From assembly GCF_014647375.1 (NCBI RefSeq), contig NZ_BMPB01000010.1, forward strand, positions 1-64,000: 64,000 nt of DNA, written 5' to 3'. Within the stretch, counting starts at the first letter, position 1, and the number at the start of each line of letters is the position of its first letter. The notes under the pieces were generated by a model that did not search any database, had not been told where the DNA came from, and worked only from the letters and a program-made list of their open reading frames with translations. Origin of the DNA: Parabacteroides faecis. GTDB lineage: Bacteria; Bacteroidota; Bacteroidia; Bacteroidales; Tannerellaceae. Made by a program: the position numbers and the translations under genes. Below are positions 8,831-16,424 of this stretch, piece by piece.

Positions 8831-8890
8831 TTACCCCTTAAACATGATATTCTGACCTATCCTCACTTATTTCGGCATCTCTTACATTTG
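8831..8890 (+). promoter_or_regulatory. Fimbrial promoter module B (TTACCC box, -7 TACATTTG)
   Basis: TTACCC at 8831-8836, TGATA at 8845-8849, ACCTAT at 8855-8860, -7 TACATTTG at 8883-8890: identical spacing to modules A, C and D. Its -7 end lies 48 bases upstream of ATG 8939. This supports 8939 as the start and rules out the longer frame opening at 8822, which would begin upstream of the promoter. Confidence 0.7.
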
Positions 8891-8938
8891 CATTGTAAAT
8901 CGAATGAAATAGTAAATAAAGAAATAAAATATAGGGTC

Positions 8939-9865
8939 ATGAAATTACAGAATATCTTCGCATTAATCGTTACATTGATTGGTTTTGCTGCTTGTACTTC
9001 TGAGAGCGAATTGCCTGATACCCTTGTAAATGGCGATTTAGTTCCGGTAACAATAAGTTTAGGTTCTATGCAGACAAAAGCTTCTGTCGGTTTAGATACG
9101 GATGAGGGTACTATCCAAAATGCTGTTATTGCTATATTTGATAACAAAGGAATTCCGACAATTGCTCCGATAGTATTAAATGCTTCAAACAGCGGTACAA
9201 CGCGTCTTCCATTGGTTGAATCTAATGCTTATGCTTTTGTGAATGTTTCAAATGAAGATATTGCTGCATTGGAAACAATCAGCGATGAAACAGAATTTAG
9301 AAACTATACAATTAAAAAAGCATTAACCCAAGATGCATCTGCTTTGCCTAAATACGGAGAAAAAATGAACTTTACTCCAACAGCAAATGGAAATATTGCA
9401 ATTACAGTAAAGCAGTTGACAGCACGTGTTGAAGCAATGGTTGATATAAAAGTTATTCAGGATGAAAATGAAATCACAGAACACGGATTATCTTTTTCAA
9501 AAAGCAATTTGTCGTGGACGAATATGAAGTTTAAATCCGGGAATACACAAACAGATGGAATTGACGGTCTTTTTACGACAATTATAAATGGAATGACATA
9601 CACAAATGTTTTTAATCGTGCTTATACATATCCAGGGACAAATCCGCTTATCAATCTTACAGGTTCTATCAGTGGAACAATGAATGGTTTTACAGAAAAG
9701 CAGGTTTCTTTATCTTATACATTCCCTAACTCTTTAATCGCTGACAATGTTCATCTGGTAAAATTCATTGTAAAAGTAGATGTTACGCAACCCGCTAACC
9801 CTACGTTTACTTACGAAGTAATTCCAATGGAAAAAGTCGCAATTAATGTTCCTAGTTTTGATTAA
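8939..9865 (+). CDS. Fimbrillin-like lipoprotein
   Basis: A 308-residue lipoprotein starting MKLQNIFALIVTLIGFAAC (Cys at residue 19), then a Met-Gln-Thr-Lys-Ala processing region and a fimbrillin-type N-domain (GTIQNAVIAIFDNKGIP, LVESNAYAFVNVSNED). The middle segment TVKQLTARVEAMVDIKV resembles the conserved fimbrillin segment seen at 5637. It is the first gene of a two-gene operon with the large tip-like protein 40 bases downstream, which suggests a minor or adaptor pilin between stalk and tip (inference). The DNA is markedly more AT-rich than the housekeeping genes in this window. The start was chosen from signal peptide and promoter position. Confidence 0.7.
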   Translation: MKLQNIFALIVTLIGFAACTSESELPDTLVNGDLVPVTISLGSMQTKASVGLDTDEGTIQNAVIAIFDNKGIPTIAPIVLNASNSGTTRLPLVESNAYAFVNVSNEDIAALETISDETEFRNYTIKKALTQDASALPKYGEKMNFTPTANGNIAITVKQLTARVEAMVDIKVIQDENEITEHGLSFSKSNLSWTNMKFKSGNTQTDGIDGLFTTIINGMTYTNVFNRAYTYPGTNPLINLTGSISGTMNGFTEKQVSLSYTFPNSLIADNVHLVKFIVKVDVTQPANPTFTYEVIPMEKVAINVPSFD

Positions 9866-9904
9866 TATATAGGTGTAAAATTTCGAATATAAAAAATTAG
9901 CATT

Positions 9905-12697
9905 ATGAAGAAATATAGTATTTATCTGGTGTACATGCTATTCGGACTTTTTTTGTTCGGGTCTTGTTCCGATGAAAGTATAGTCAATAAGAAAGATGTG
10001 GTAGAAGGTGTACCTGTGTCGTTGAAGATTCCTTATACGGCACCAGAAATGGATATAATTATGACAAGAGCAGGGAAGAGTGATGTGAAACTTCTTTCTG
10101 ATTTGTATGTGTTTACATTTGATAGTTATTCAGGTGAATTTGTTTCTGGAGAAAATGTACTAATAGAAGGAAGTAATTCTTCGACTGGTAGTATTTCTAT
10201 AAATACGACATCTGGATATCGTAACATTTATGCTGTTGCTAACACTTTATCTGGTATGTATCCAAGTATACAGTCGAAACTTAACGAGGTTATTGCAAAT
10301 GAATTGAAGGAAAGTGAATTTCTAAAAATAGCTGCAGAACTTTCTTCAGATAATGTAGAGAATAACGATGATATAATGCTTATGAGTGGACAATGGTCTA
10401 ATGGCTCTGAAACAAAATGTCTGGTACCTGCAGGTAATGGTACTTTGTCTGGTACTATAAAGATTAAACGTGTTGCTGCCAAAGTAACTTTTAATATTAA
10501 AACAGGTCCAATAGAAACAGCTAAAGGTACATTTACGGCAAAAGAATATCAGGTATTGAGAGTTCCTTATGGTGCTAAGTTGTTTGAAAATGGAACAGCT
10601 TCTATTTCTAATTATTTTGATGTAAAAGATTTTATGCCTATTAAAGAAGGTGGTTCTTTTACTTTTTATATGTCAGAGAATTTAAAACAACCTTTGAAAG
10701 AGTGTTCTGATCATAATGACCGTGAACTTTATAGAGAAACTGAAAATGAAGATAAACTTTCTCGTACGTTTATAAATGCGGATCCCAATGCCACTTATGT
10801 AATTATTAAAGGTTCATTTGTTGGCAAAGCTGATGACCCAACTGATGGTAAAAGTGGAAGTGTAGTTGCTCCTCGTGTATTATATATCATTCATCTGGGC
10901 AAAGGAGCTGGTACTGTTGCAAATGAAAGTTATGATGCAAATGATTTTGACACATATCGTAACACTGATTATATATATAATTTGACTGTAAATGGTGTTG
11001 ACAATATTGTAGTAGAAGTATTAACGAACGATCCTGATAAAGATAATAAGCCTCGTGAAGAAGGTGATGTTATTTTTGGGGGTGATAATGATGTTATATT
11101 GCGTTGTGATGCTCACTTTGAACAACGCCTTTTACATTTTACGAAGGATAAGTTGAAAGACTATTCTTTTGCAGTAAAAACTCCTTATACTGATAAAGTT
11201 TATGATATTAATAGTGATGGCATTTATCCTATAATGGAGGGTGATGATTTATATTGGGTCACTTTTTATAAGAATCCGAATAATGAATCTTATTGTTACT
11301 CTTATACTTCGGCAAAGCAGAGTAGTGATGCAAATTTGTGGACTGTTGAAAAATTGGTTAAGGAGTTGAAGAAATGGAAAGAGGGAACTGATCATGAAGA
11401 GTGGGGAGAAGAAGTTAATTTTACATGCTTTGTAAATGAGTTTTATTATAATGATAAACCTAAAGAATGGTATAAATATGTCAATACAGGCGAAGATCGT
11501 ACATTACAAATTTTGTGTGAGACATCTTCTCAACAGGCAGGATTAGGAAGTAGTTCTGTTACCAAAAATGCTCAATATGTAATTACTCAACGTCCGATTG
11601 AAACCATTTATAAAAAGGCACAATCAGTAGCAGGTTCAATAGTTGCATGGGGAATTGAAACAGTGAATGAGACTGGTCGATTAATTAGTGGTGGCGGTGG
11701 AAGTAATGCAGATCATGGACGGAAAAATATGGCTTTTAATGGGGATTGGGATGATTTTCTTAATTTTAATAAAAGACCAAATGATGATGGAACTGTGAAC
11801 TATATGAAACAAAATTATGAAAAAGCATATTATGCATGTCTTCAACGTAATAGAGATGAAAATGGTAATGGACAAATTGATCCGGACGAAATAAAATGGT
11901 ATTTGCCTTCCAGTAAGCAATATATTTCTTTGTGGATCGGAAATGAGGCTATATCATCAGAGGCTAATATTTATGGAGCTGAAGGTGGTGATGGGAAAAT
12001 TTCTCCTGATCGACATTTTTATACAAGTACAAATGGTGCGCTAGTTTATTGGGCAGAAGAAGGGTATTCTTTAGGTGGCGTTGGAGGTGATAATAAGTAT
12101 GTTTTGAATAATGATGGAGGTAGACGTCAATATCGTTGTGTACGTGATTTAGGTATAACTAAGGAGCAGTTGGAGGCGTCGAATTATACTTTGTCGCCTA
12201 TTTATAAGAAATCTGGAAATTCGATAACATTAGACAATTTAAGTTCTGTTTCTTTAAGGACGCAGAAGGCTGTTGGAGAATTGAAAGTTCATCATGAGCG
12301 GGAAGACATAAATAAGCCTTATTCAGGAGGATTAACTGTAGCGAGTGAGGTTTGTAAGGAATATAGATGGGGATGGGTCGATGTTTCAGAAGATTGGAAT
12401 GAAGTTACAAAAAATGCCAATAATAATCCAACTAATTCTTATTGCGTAAATTCCAAAGATTTAGGTTCCGGTTGGCGTTTGCCTAACCAACGTGAATTAG
12501 GTGTAATGTATGTTGCTGGAACCGGAGGTTCTGGGTTGTGTAGAACTTATTATAGTGGAGTGCCATGGGACTGGAAAGATGGAAACTCTGGTAGATGGTA
12601 TAAAAAAGGTGAATCCCATACATTTCAGATTAGTAGCGGTGTGACTTTGAAAGCTAAGAATACAAAAACAACTTTCCGTTGTGTAAAGGATAACTAA
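9905..12697 (+). CDS. Large fimbrial tip-like lipoprotein (DUF4906-type)
   Basis: 930 residues: signal peptide and lipobox FGSC (Cys at about 22), then a fimbrillin-like N-domain (KLLSDLYVFTFDSYSGEFVSG, NIYAVANTLSG, TIKIKRVAAKVTFNIK) that fits the DUF4906 group. A long C-terminal part of about 450 residues is rich in Tyr, Trp, Asn and Gly. That part contains DENGNGQIDPDE, a canonical 12-residue EF-hand/dockerin-like calcium loop, followed by IKWYLPSSKQYISLWIG, and ends GWRLPNQRELGVMYVAG ... TTFRCVKDN, a module often seen in Bacteroidales surface proteins. The size and operon position after a small fimbrillin suggest the distal adhesin. The gene is visibly AT-rich, with many GAT/AAT/TTT codons, unlike the suf/infB block. 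The ligand is unknown. Confidence 0.7.
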   Translation: MKKYSIYLVYMLFGLFLFGSCSDESIVNKKDVVEGVPVSLKIPYTAPEMDIIMTRAGKSDVKLLSDLYVFTFDSYSGEFVSGENVLIEGSNSSTGSISINTTSGYRNIYAVANTLSGMYPSIQSKLNEVIANELKESEFLKIAAELSSDNVENNDDIMLMSGQWSNGSETKCLVPAGNGTLSGTIKIKRVAAKVTFNIKTGPIETAKGTFTAKEYQVLRVPYGAKLFENGTASISNYFDVKDFMPIKEGGSFTFYMSENLKQPLKECSDHNDRELYRETENEDKLSRTFINADPNATYVIIKGSFVGKADDPTDGKSGSVVAPRVLYIIHLGKGAGTVANESYDANDFDTYRNTDYIYNLTVNGVDNIVVEVLTNDPDKDNKPREEGDVIFGGDNDVILRCDAHFEQRLLHFTKDKLKDYSFAVKTPYTDKVYDINSDGIYPIMEGDDLYWVTFYKNPNNESYCYSYTSAKQSSDANLWTVEKLVKELKKWKEGTDHEEWGEEVNFTCFVNEFYYNDKPKEWYKYVNTGEDRTLQILCETSSQQAGLGSSSVTKNAQYVITQRPIETIYKKAQSVAGSIVAWGIETVNETGRLISGGGGSNADHGRKNMAFNGDWDDFLNFNKRPNDDGTVNYMKQNYEKAYYACLQRNRDENGNGQIDPDEIKWYLPSSKQYISLWIGNEAISSEANIYGAEGGDGKISPDRHFYTSTNGALVYWAEEGYSLGGVGGDNKYVLNNDGGRRQYRCVRDLGITKEQLEASNYTLSPIYKKSGNSITLDNLSSVSLRTQKAVGELKVHHEREDINKPYSGGLTVASEVCKEYRWGWVDVSEDWNEVTKNANNNPTNSYCVNSKDLGSGWRLPNQRELGVMYVAGTGGSGLCRTYYSGVPWDWKDGNSGRWYKKGESHTFQISSGVTLKAKNTKTTFRCVKDN

Positions 12698-12706
12698 CTT
12701 TATAGT

Positions 12707-12767
12707 AAACTCATAAGATTTGTTGCGAGATATTTTTCCCGAGAAGATCTTATGAGTTTATTTTTAT
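12707..12767 (+). terminator. Intrinsic terminator of the tip operon
   Basis: A 13-bp perfect stem (AAACTCATAAGAT, 12707-12719, with ATCTTATGAGTTT, 12747-12759) with a 27-base loop, followed by ATTTTTATA. Confidence 0.7.
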
Positions 12768-12937
12768 AACTTAATTATGAAAAATATCTCCAAAGAATAA
12801 TGATAAAATTAAATATAAAACCATGAGTTATATTTAAAATATAATCTGATTTCTTTTTTGAAAAATGCAATTAAGAGTAAAAGTACCTTTTTTTCATGTA
12901 AAGATACATAAGTTTTCGAGATTGCAGTTGCTTGTCG

Positions 12938-13020
12938 TACCTTTGTTTCATAATGATTTAAAAAACGTAGTACGGCATTTAAGTATGTAATAAAGAAAAC
13001 TGTATTCGGATTTGTTATGT
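12938..13020 (+). pseudogene. Remnant of an HU-like gene: promoter plus first codons
   Basis: A -7 TACCTTTG (12938-12945) and the bases after it match the promoter-to-start region of the gene at 13297 almost base for base. The start codon has become ACG (12972). The next codons read AFKYVIKKTVFGF, against ALKYVVKKTVFGF in the intact copies, before similarity stops. A further -7-like TACCTTTG at 13102-13109 may mark another lost copy. The stretch 12768-13296 contains no intact gene. Confidence 0.65.
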
Positions 13021-13032
13021 CTTTTGCAGCAA

Positions 13033-13062
13033 AAAGTTCCCGAAAGTTCCCGAATAGTCCCG
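13033..13062 (+). repeat. Three 10-bp tandem repeats
   Basis: AAAGTTCCCG twice and AATAGTCCCG once, in phase with one DNA turn, located 40-70 bp upstream of the -7-like element at 13102. Confidence 0.55.
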
Positions 13063-13180
13063 TATCCTTCCATAGGGTTCCTCGCCCCCTGACCTGTATC
13101 CTACCTTTGCAACATATTCAAGAAACAAAGATTTGATAGGGTTCGGATAAAAACAGTTACAAATAGAAGAATATGGGGTC

Positions 13181-13240
13181 TTAAACCTACTTATTCCTAT
13201 TTAAACCCTCTTATTCCCTGCTAAACCTATCTATTCCGAT
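13181..13240 (+). repeat. Three 20-bp direct repeats upstream of the HU-like promoter
   Basis: Units at 13181, 13201 and 13221 fit YTAAACCYWYYTATTCCNNN and abut without spacers. The array ends 20 bp before the -7 element at 13261. The two-turn period on one face of the helix suggests cooperative protein binding, i.e. an operator or activator array. Confidence 0.6.
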
Positions 13241-13260
13241 TCTGCAGGTTTTACCCGCTG

Positions 13261-13268
13261 TACCTTTG
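13261..13268 (+). promoter_or_regulatory. -7 element (TACCTTTG) of the first HU-like gene
   Basis: A perfect TAnnTTTG match 28 bases upstream of ATG 13297. It is repeated in near-identical context at 12938 and 13926. Confidence 0.6.
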
Positions 13269-13296
13269 TTTCATAATCATTTAAAACAAAATCAGT

Positions 13297-13761
13297 ATGG
13301 CACTCAAGTATGTAGTAAAGAAAACAGTTTTCGGGTTTGATAAAACCAAAACGACAAAGTATGTAGCCCGTCCTCTACCGGCAGGCACAGTGAATTATTC
13401 CGCTCTTTGTGATCAAGTAACCAAACTTGGTATAGTAGTCCCTCGTAGTGTGGTAAGGATGGTTATCGACAGTTTGGTCGAAGTGTTGGAGTATAATCTG
13501 GCCAATCATATGTCGGTGAAGCTAGGTGATTTTGGTACGTTACGTCTGAGGTTCAGTTGTAAGAGCCAGGATAGCGAAGAAGCTGTGAATGCGGAGACAT
13601 TGCGCCACCGCAAGATAATCTTTACCCCGGGTGCTTCTTTCAAGAATATGTTTCGTGATGTAAGTATCCGGAAATTTGAAATCTCTAAAAACAACGAAAC
13701 CGGTTTGGGGAGTGGTAGCTCAGGAAGCCATCCGGGAAACGAAGGGATTTCATTAGAGTAG
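13297..13761 (+). CDS. HU-like DNA-binding protein (Bacteroidales HU-HIG type), copy 1
   Basis: 154 residues beginning MALKYVVKKTVFGFDKTKT. An HU-type core follows (VRMVIDSLVEVLEYNLANHMSVKLGDFGTLRL, RHRKIIFTPGASFKNMFRDV), with an extended N-terminus and a flexible Gly/Ser-rich tail (GLGSGSSGSHPGNEG). This is the long HU-like class common in Bacteroidales (PF18291 as I recall), distinct from classical HU. It probably binds DNA; targets are unknown. It is clearly a tandem paralogue of the gene at 14010. The tail differs from copy 2, which ends in SDRPEIE. Confidence 0.85.
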   Translation: MALKYVVKKTVFGFDKTKTTKYVARPLPAGTVNYSALCDQVTKLGIVVPRSVVRMVIDSLVEVLEYNLANHMSVKLGDFGTLRLRFSCKSQDSEEAVNAETLRHRKIIFTPGASFKNMFRDVSIRKFEISKNNETGLGSGSSGSHPGNEGISLE

Positions 13762-13925
13762 ACGATTTGTTAAAGTATCTGAAATATTGCCGTTTTTGAA
13801 AAGCAGTGAGACGTAGGAAAAAAGCTCCTTTTATGAGTTGTTTTGAGATTAACAAGCTGTTTATTAGGTTTTTATCATATTTAGATATCTTACTCTCACT
13901 GCTTTTTACTCCTTTGAGCATAGTA

Positions 13926-13933
13926 TACCTTTG
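13926..13933 (+). promoter_or_regulatory. -7 element (TACCTTTG) of the second HU-like gene
   Basis: A perfect match 76 bases upstream of ATG 14010. It shows that the longer frame opening at 13806 is not the start, since that would begin upstream of the promoter. Confidence 0.55.
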
Positions 13934-14009
13934 CAGTGTAATCGATTACTCATTGAAAAATAAAGAATTCATTATATCCTTTTTTTATAATCATTTAATA
14001 ATTACAAGT

Positions 14010-14462
14010 ATGGCATTAAAGTATGTAGTAAAGAAAACAGTCTTCGGGTTTGATAAAACCAAGACAGTGAAGTATGTAGCCCGTCCATTGTTGGCTGGAA
14101 CAGTTGGTTATTCTGCTCTTTGCGATCAGGTAACTAAAGTAGGAATGGCGCCGCGTGGCGTAGTGAAAATGGTGACCGATGGCCTGATTGATGCGATCAT
14201 GTGGAATCTGGAAAATCATTTGTCGGTGAAGCTGGGTGATTTCGGGACATTCCGTCCTGCTTTCGGTAGCAAGAGCCAGGATAGTGAGGAAGCCGTGAAT
14301 GCGGAAGCTTTGCGCCACCGCAAGATCATCTTTACCCCGGGGGCTTATTTCAAGGATATGCTCAGCGAAGTAAGTATTCAGAAGTTCGAAATTCCCAAAA
14401 CTGATGAAACCGGCAGCGGTTCAGAAGGTGGTGGCGGTTCCGATCGCCCGGAAATCGAATAG
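14010..14462 (+). CDS. HU-like DNA-binding protein (Bacteroidales HU-HIG type), copy 2
   Basis: 150 residues and about 75% identical by eye to copy 1 through the core: the same MALKYVVKKTVFGFDKTKT start, LSVKLGDFGTFRP, and RHRKIIFTPGAYFKDML. The C-terminal tail is Gly/Ser-rich and ends GGGGSDRPEIE. The same tail closes the unrelated decayed gene at 8675 and occurs once inside it. I start it at ATG 14010 because that matches copy 1 and the promoter lies at 13926. The repeated cassette (promoter, leader, start) suggests recent tandem duplication followed by loss of other copies. The function is presumably nucleoid- or recombination-related; no partner is evident. Confidence 0.85.
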   Translation: MALKYVVKKTVFGFDKTKTVKYVARPLLAGTVGYSALCDQVTKVGMAPRGVVKMVTDGLIDAIMWNLENHLSVKLGDFGTFRPAFGSKSQDSEEAVNAEALRHRKIIFTPGAYFKDMLSEVSIQKFEIPKTDETGSGSEGGGGSDRPEIE

Positions 14463-14482
14463 GTTCCGTTGGAGTAAGTAAC

Positions 14483-14530
14483 AAGAATGTGTCAAAACCT
14501 GAGAATGGGTTTTTGACACATTCTTTTTTA
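14483..14530. terminator. Bidirectional hairpin terminator between convergent genes
   Basis: A long stem AAGAATGTGTCAAAACC / GGGTTTTTGACACATTCTT (one bulged T) with T runs on the plus side. It separates the HU-like gene from the convergent nuclease gene ending at 14541. Confidence 0.75.
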
Positions 14531-14540
14531 TGTGAAGTAT

Positions 14541-15494
14541 TTACAATGCTTGTATCTCGGCTTCGGTCAGACCTGTTGCGTGGGTGATGGATGGTAGGTC
14601 CATTCCCAGGTGTTTGAGACGGGCGGCTACGCTTTTGATGCCTTCGGCAAGTCCTTCGGCTTTCCCTTTCTCAATTCCTTTTTCCAATCCTTCTTCATAT
14701 TTGGTCTCCATGCAGGCATATAAATCCCTTTCAGTTGATAAGCTGAGTTCGTAAGCCAGTCGTTCGTCGGGGGTCATGCGTTCGATTTCCACAATGCTTT
14801 TCAGCTTCTGGAAAATCTGCTCGTTCAGTTCCTTGGGTAATCGTTCCATGATCTCAATGTTATTTAGTGCAAATAAAAACTTCTTATATAATGTATCACA
14901 TTCGGAGAGTCTCAGGTTAAACTTAGGCATCTCCAGATAAATTTCCATCAGTGTATCGCTGAAAGGCTCTTTCAGTTCCCGGTCCATCCGAATGATGTCC
15001 CATCGGTATTTCGCCGGATGTTTACGGTCCATGATGTAGTTTAAAAAACAAACGACATATACACGGTTCACCGCATAGTTCCAGCGAAGTCGCTTCGGCT
15101 TACTGCTGTTTCCTTCCTGCTCTTCTTTCAACAACTTCAATTCCTGTTCCAACTGCTCTTTGGCGTACGTCGCCTGTTGCTGGATGGCAAAAGAAGCATA
15201 ATACAAAACTCTGTCGGAGAAGTATTTCTGGGAACTTTTCTGCATTTCCACGATGATCAGTTCATGTTTGTCTGTTTCGCAGAAAATGTCGAAAACGGCT
15301 TTACGATCGTTCCGGCATATTCCCAGGGCTTCTACATTTCGGAAAGTGATGTCGGTAATTGTTTCGTTCAGCAAACTGTTCAGGAACCTGATGATCATGT
15401 CTTTGTTGATTTCATTCCCGAAAATTCTTTTAAAGCCCTCATCGGTAAAGGGATTGATAAACTTCTCCTTCGGAGGGAAAAACTCTTCATTCAT
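14541..15494 (-). CDS. Rpn-family recombination-promoting nuclease / putative transposase (PD-(D/E)XK)
   Basis: A 317-residue protein of the PDDEXK_2 (PF12784) group, which is abundant in Bacteroidales. The N-terminus has the family signature INPFTDEGFKRIFGNEINKD. The nuclease core shows KAVFDIFCETDKHELIIVEMQ (Asp ... Glu-x-Gln, the altered PD-(D/E)XK motif of this family). The end is the usual coiled, Glu/Gly-rich tail and LKHLGMDLPSITHATGLTEAEIQAL. Related Rpn proteins stimulate RecA-independent recombination in E. coli; biological function in Bacteroidales is not settled. There are no flanking inverted repeats, so I do not call it an insertion sequence. It sits between two fimbriae operons. 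Confidence 0.8.
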   Translation of the reverse strand: MNEEFFPPKEKFINPFTDEGFKRIFGNEINKDMIIRFLNSLLNETITDITFRNVEALGICRNDRKAVFDIFCETDKHELIIVEMQKSSQKYFSDRVLYYASFAIQQQATYAKEQLEQELKLLKEEQEGNSSKPKRLRWNYAVNRVYVVCFLNYIMDRKHPAKYRWDIIRMDRELKEPFSDTLMEIYLEMPKFNLRLSECDTLYKKFLFALNNIEIMERLPKELNEQIFQKLKSIVEIERMTPDERLAYELSLSTERDLYACMETKYEEGLEKGIEKGKAEGLAEGIKSVAARLKHLGMDLPSITHATGLTEAEIQAL

Positions 15495-15678
15495 AGCTAA
15501 GAAATTTAAATTGGTTTTTGCCAGCTATCGCCTTGATAGCATGGCGATGCAACAAATGTATGAATTATTCGTGAAACGGATGCTATACCATGTGTGATTT
15601 ATATTTATAACAGTACGACATTCTTAGAGTGTGATCTGTAAAAGCATATCTTTTATCAGATTTGTGACGAATGGAAGT

Positions 15679-15710
15679 CGGTATTTCTATCCGCAGGCGG
15701 TATTTCTATC
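15679..15710 (+). repeat. 13-bp direct repeat pair upstream of the DUF3575 operon
   Basis: CGGTATTTCTATC occurs at 15679-15691 and 15698-15710, starts 19 bp apart, ending 22 bp before promoter module C. It could be a second regulator site. Nothing else is seen in 15495-15678. Confidence 0.45.
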
Positions 15711-15732
15711 AAAAACGGTAAATATGGTAGAT

Positions 15733-15792
15733 TTACCCTATTAACTTGAAAGACTTGCCTATTATTAAAGATAATCGGAATAACTACTTTTG
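15733..15792 (+). promoter_or_regulatory. Fimbrial promoter module C (TTACCC box, -7 TACTTTTG)
   Basis: TTACCC at 15733-15738, TGAAA at 15747-15751, GCCTAT at 15757-15762 and -7 TACTTTTG at 15785-15792: the same spacing as modules A, B and D. It starts 120 bp upstream of the DUF3575 gene and ties that operon to the fimbriae regulon. Confidence 0.7.
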
Positions 15793-15852
15793 TAAACGTT
15801 GAAAATCTTTCTTTTTATGTAGATTTGCAGGGTAGAAAAAATAATAATAATA

Positions 15853-16416
15853 ATGTATATGAAAAAAGTACTTTTCCTCTTTTTGCTTTTGGCAGGTATG
15901 ACGAATGTCTATGGACAGAAGTTTGCGGTGAAGTCAAATTTACTTTATGATGCGACTGCTACCATAAACCTGGGAGTGGAAGTAGGGTTGGCTCAGAAAT
16001 GGTCGTTAGACCTGTCGGGTAATTATAACGGTTGGATGCTCGGTGACGAAGCCCGTTTTAAACATTGGTTGGTTCAGCCGGAAGTGCGCTACTGGCTATG
16101 CGAAAAGTTTAACGGACATTTCTTCGGACTGCACGCACATTATGCTGATTATAATGTAGGCGGTATGAAAATTCTGGGTAGTAATATGGAGAATCATCGT
16201 TATCAGGGAAATCTCTACGGGGCCGGTTTATCTTATGGTTACCAGTGGCTGTTGAGTAGCCGGTGGAGTATGGAAGCTGTGATCGGTGTGGGTTGGGCTC
16301 ATCTGGATAATGATAAATATCCATGTGCAGTATGTGGTACGATCGAAAAAAGTGGAACCAGAGACTACTTCGGTGTGACGAAAGCTGCTCTTTCTTTTAT
16401 CTATTTCTTTAAATAA
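15853..16416 (+). CDS. DUF3575-type outer-membrane protein of the fimbriae system
   Basis: 187 residues with a signal peptide (MYMKKVLFLFLLLAGMTNVYG) and then alternating beta strands (KFAVKSNLLYDATATINLGVEVGLAQKWSLDLSGNY, RHWLVQPEVRYWL-like segments, GLSYGYQWLLSSRWSMEAVIGVGWAHL) ending in an aromatic residue before the last Lys (FIYFFK), as outer-membrane barrels do. DUF3575 proteins are commonly encoded beside fimbrial genes in Bacteroidales. A role in outer-membrane assembly or anchoring of the fimbriae is an inference. The start is ATG 15853; ATG 15859 would give the same mature protein. It forms an operon with the gene 9 bases downstream, driven by module C. Confidence 0.75.
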   Translation: MYMKKVLFLFLLLAGMTNVYGQKFAVKSNLLYDATATINLGVEVGLAQKWSLDLSGNYNGWMLGDEARFKHWLVQPEVRYWLCEKFNGHFFGLHAHYADYNVGGMKILGSNMENHRYQGNLYGAGLSYGYQWLLSSRWSMEAVIGVGWAHLDNDKYPCAVCGTIEKSGTRDYFGVTKAALSFIYFFK

Positions 16417-16424
16417 GCAGGACG

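Noticed and set aside
8822-8938. Longer start for the fimbrillin gene at 8939
   Set aside because: It would begin upstream of the -7 element at 8883 and bury the lipoprotein signal peptide inside the protein.
13181-13240. Three 20-bp repeats considered as a CRISPR-like array
   Set aside because: The units abut without spacers, there are only three, and no cas genes are present.
14541-15494. Rpn-type gene considered as an insertion sequence
   Set aside because: No terminal inverted repeats or target duplications were found; the family is usually found as solitary genes.
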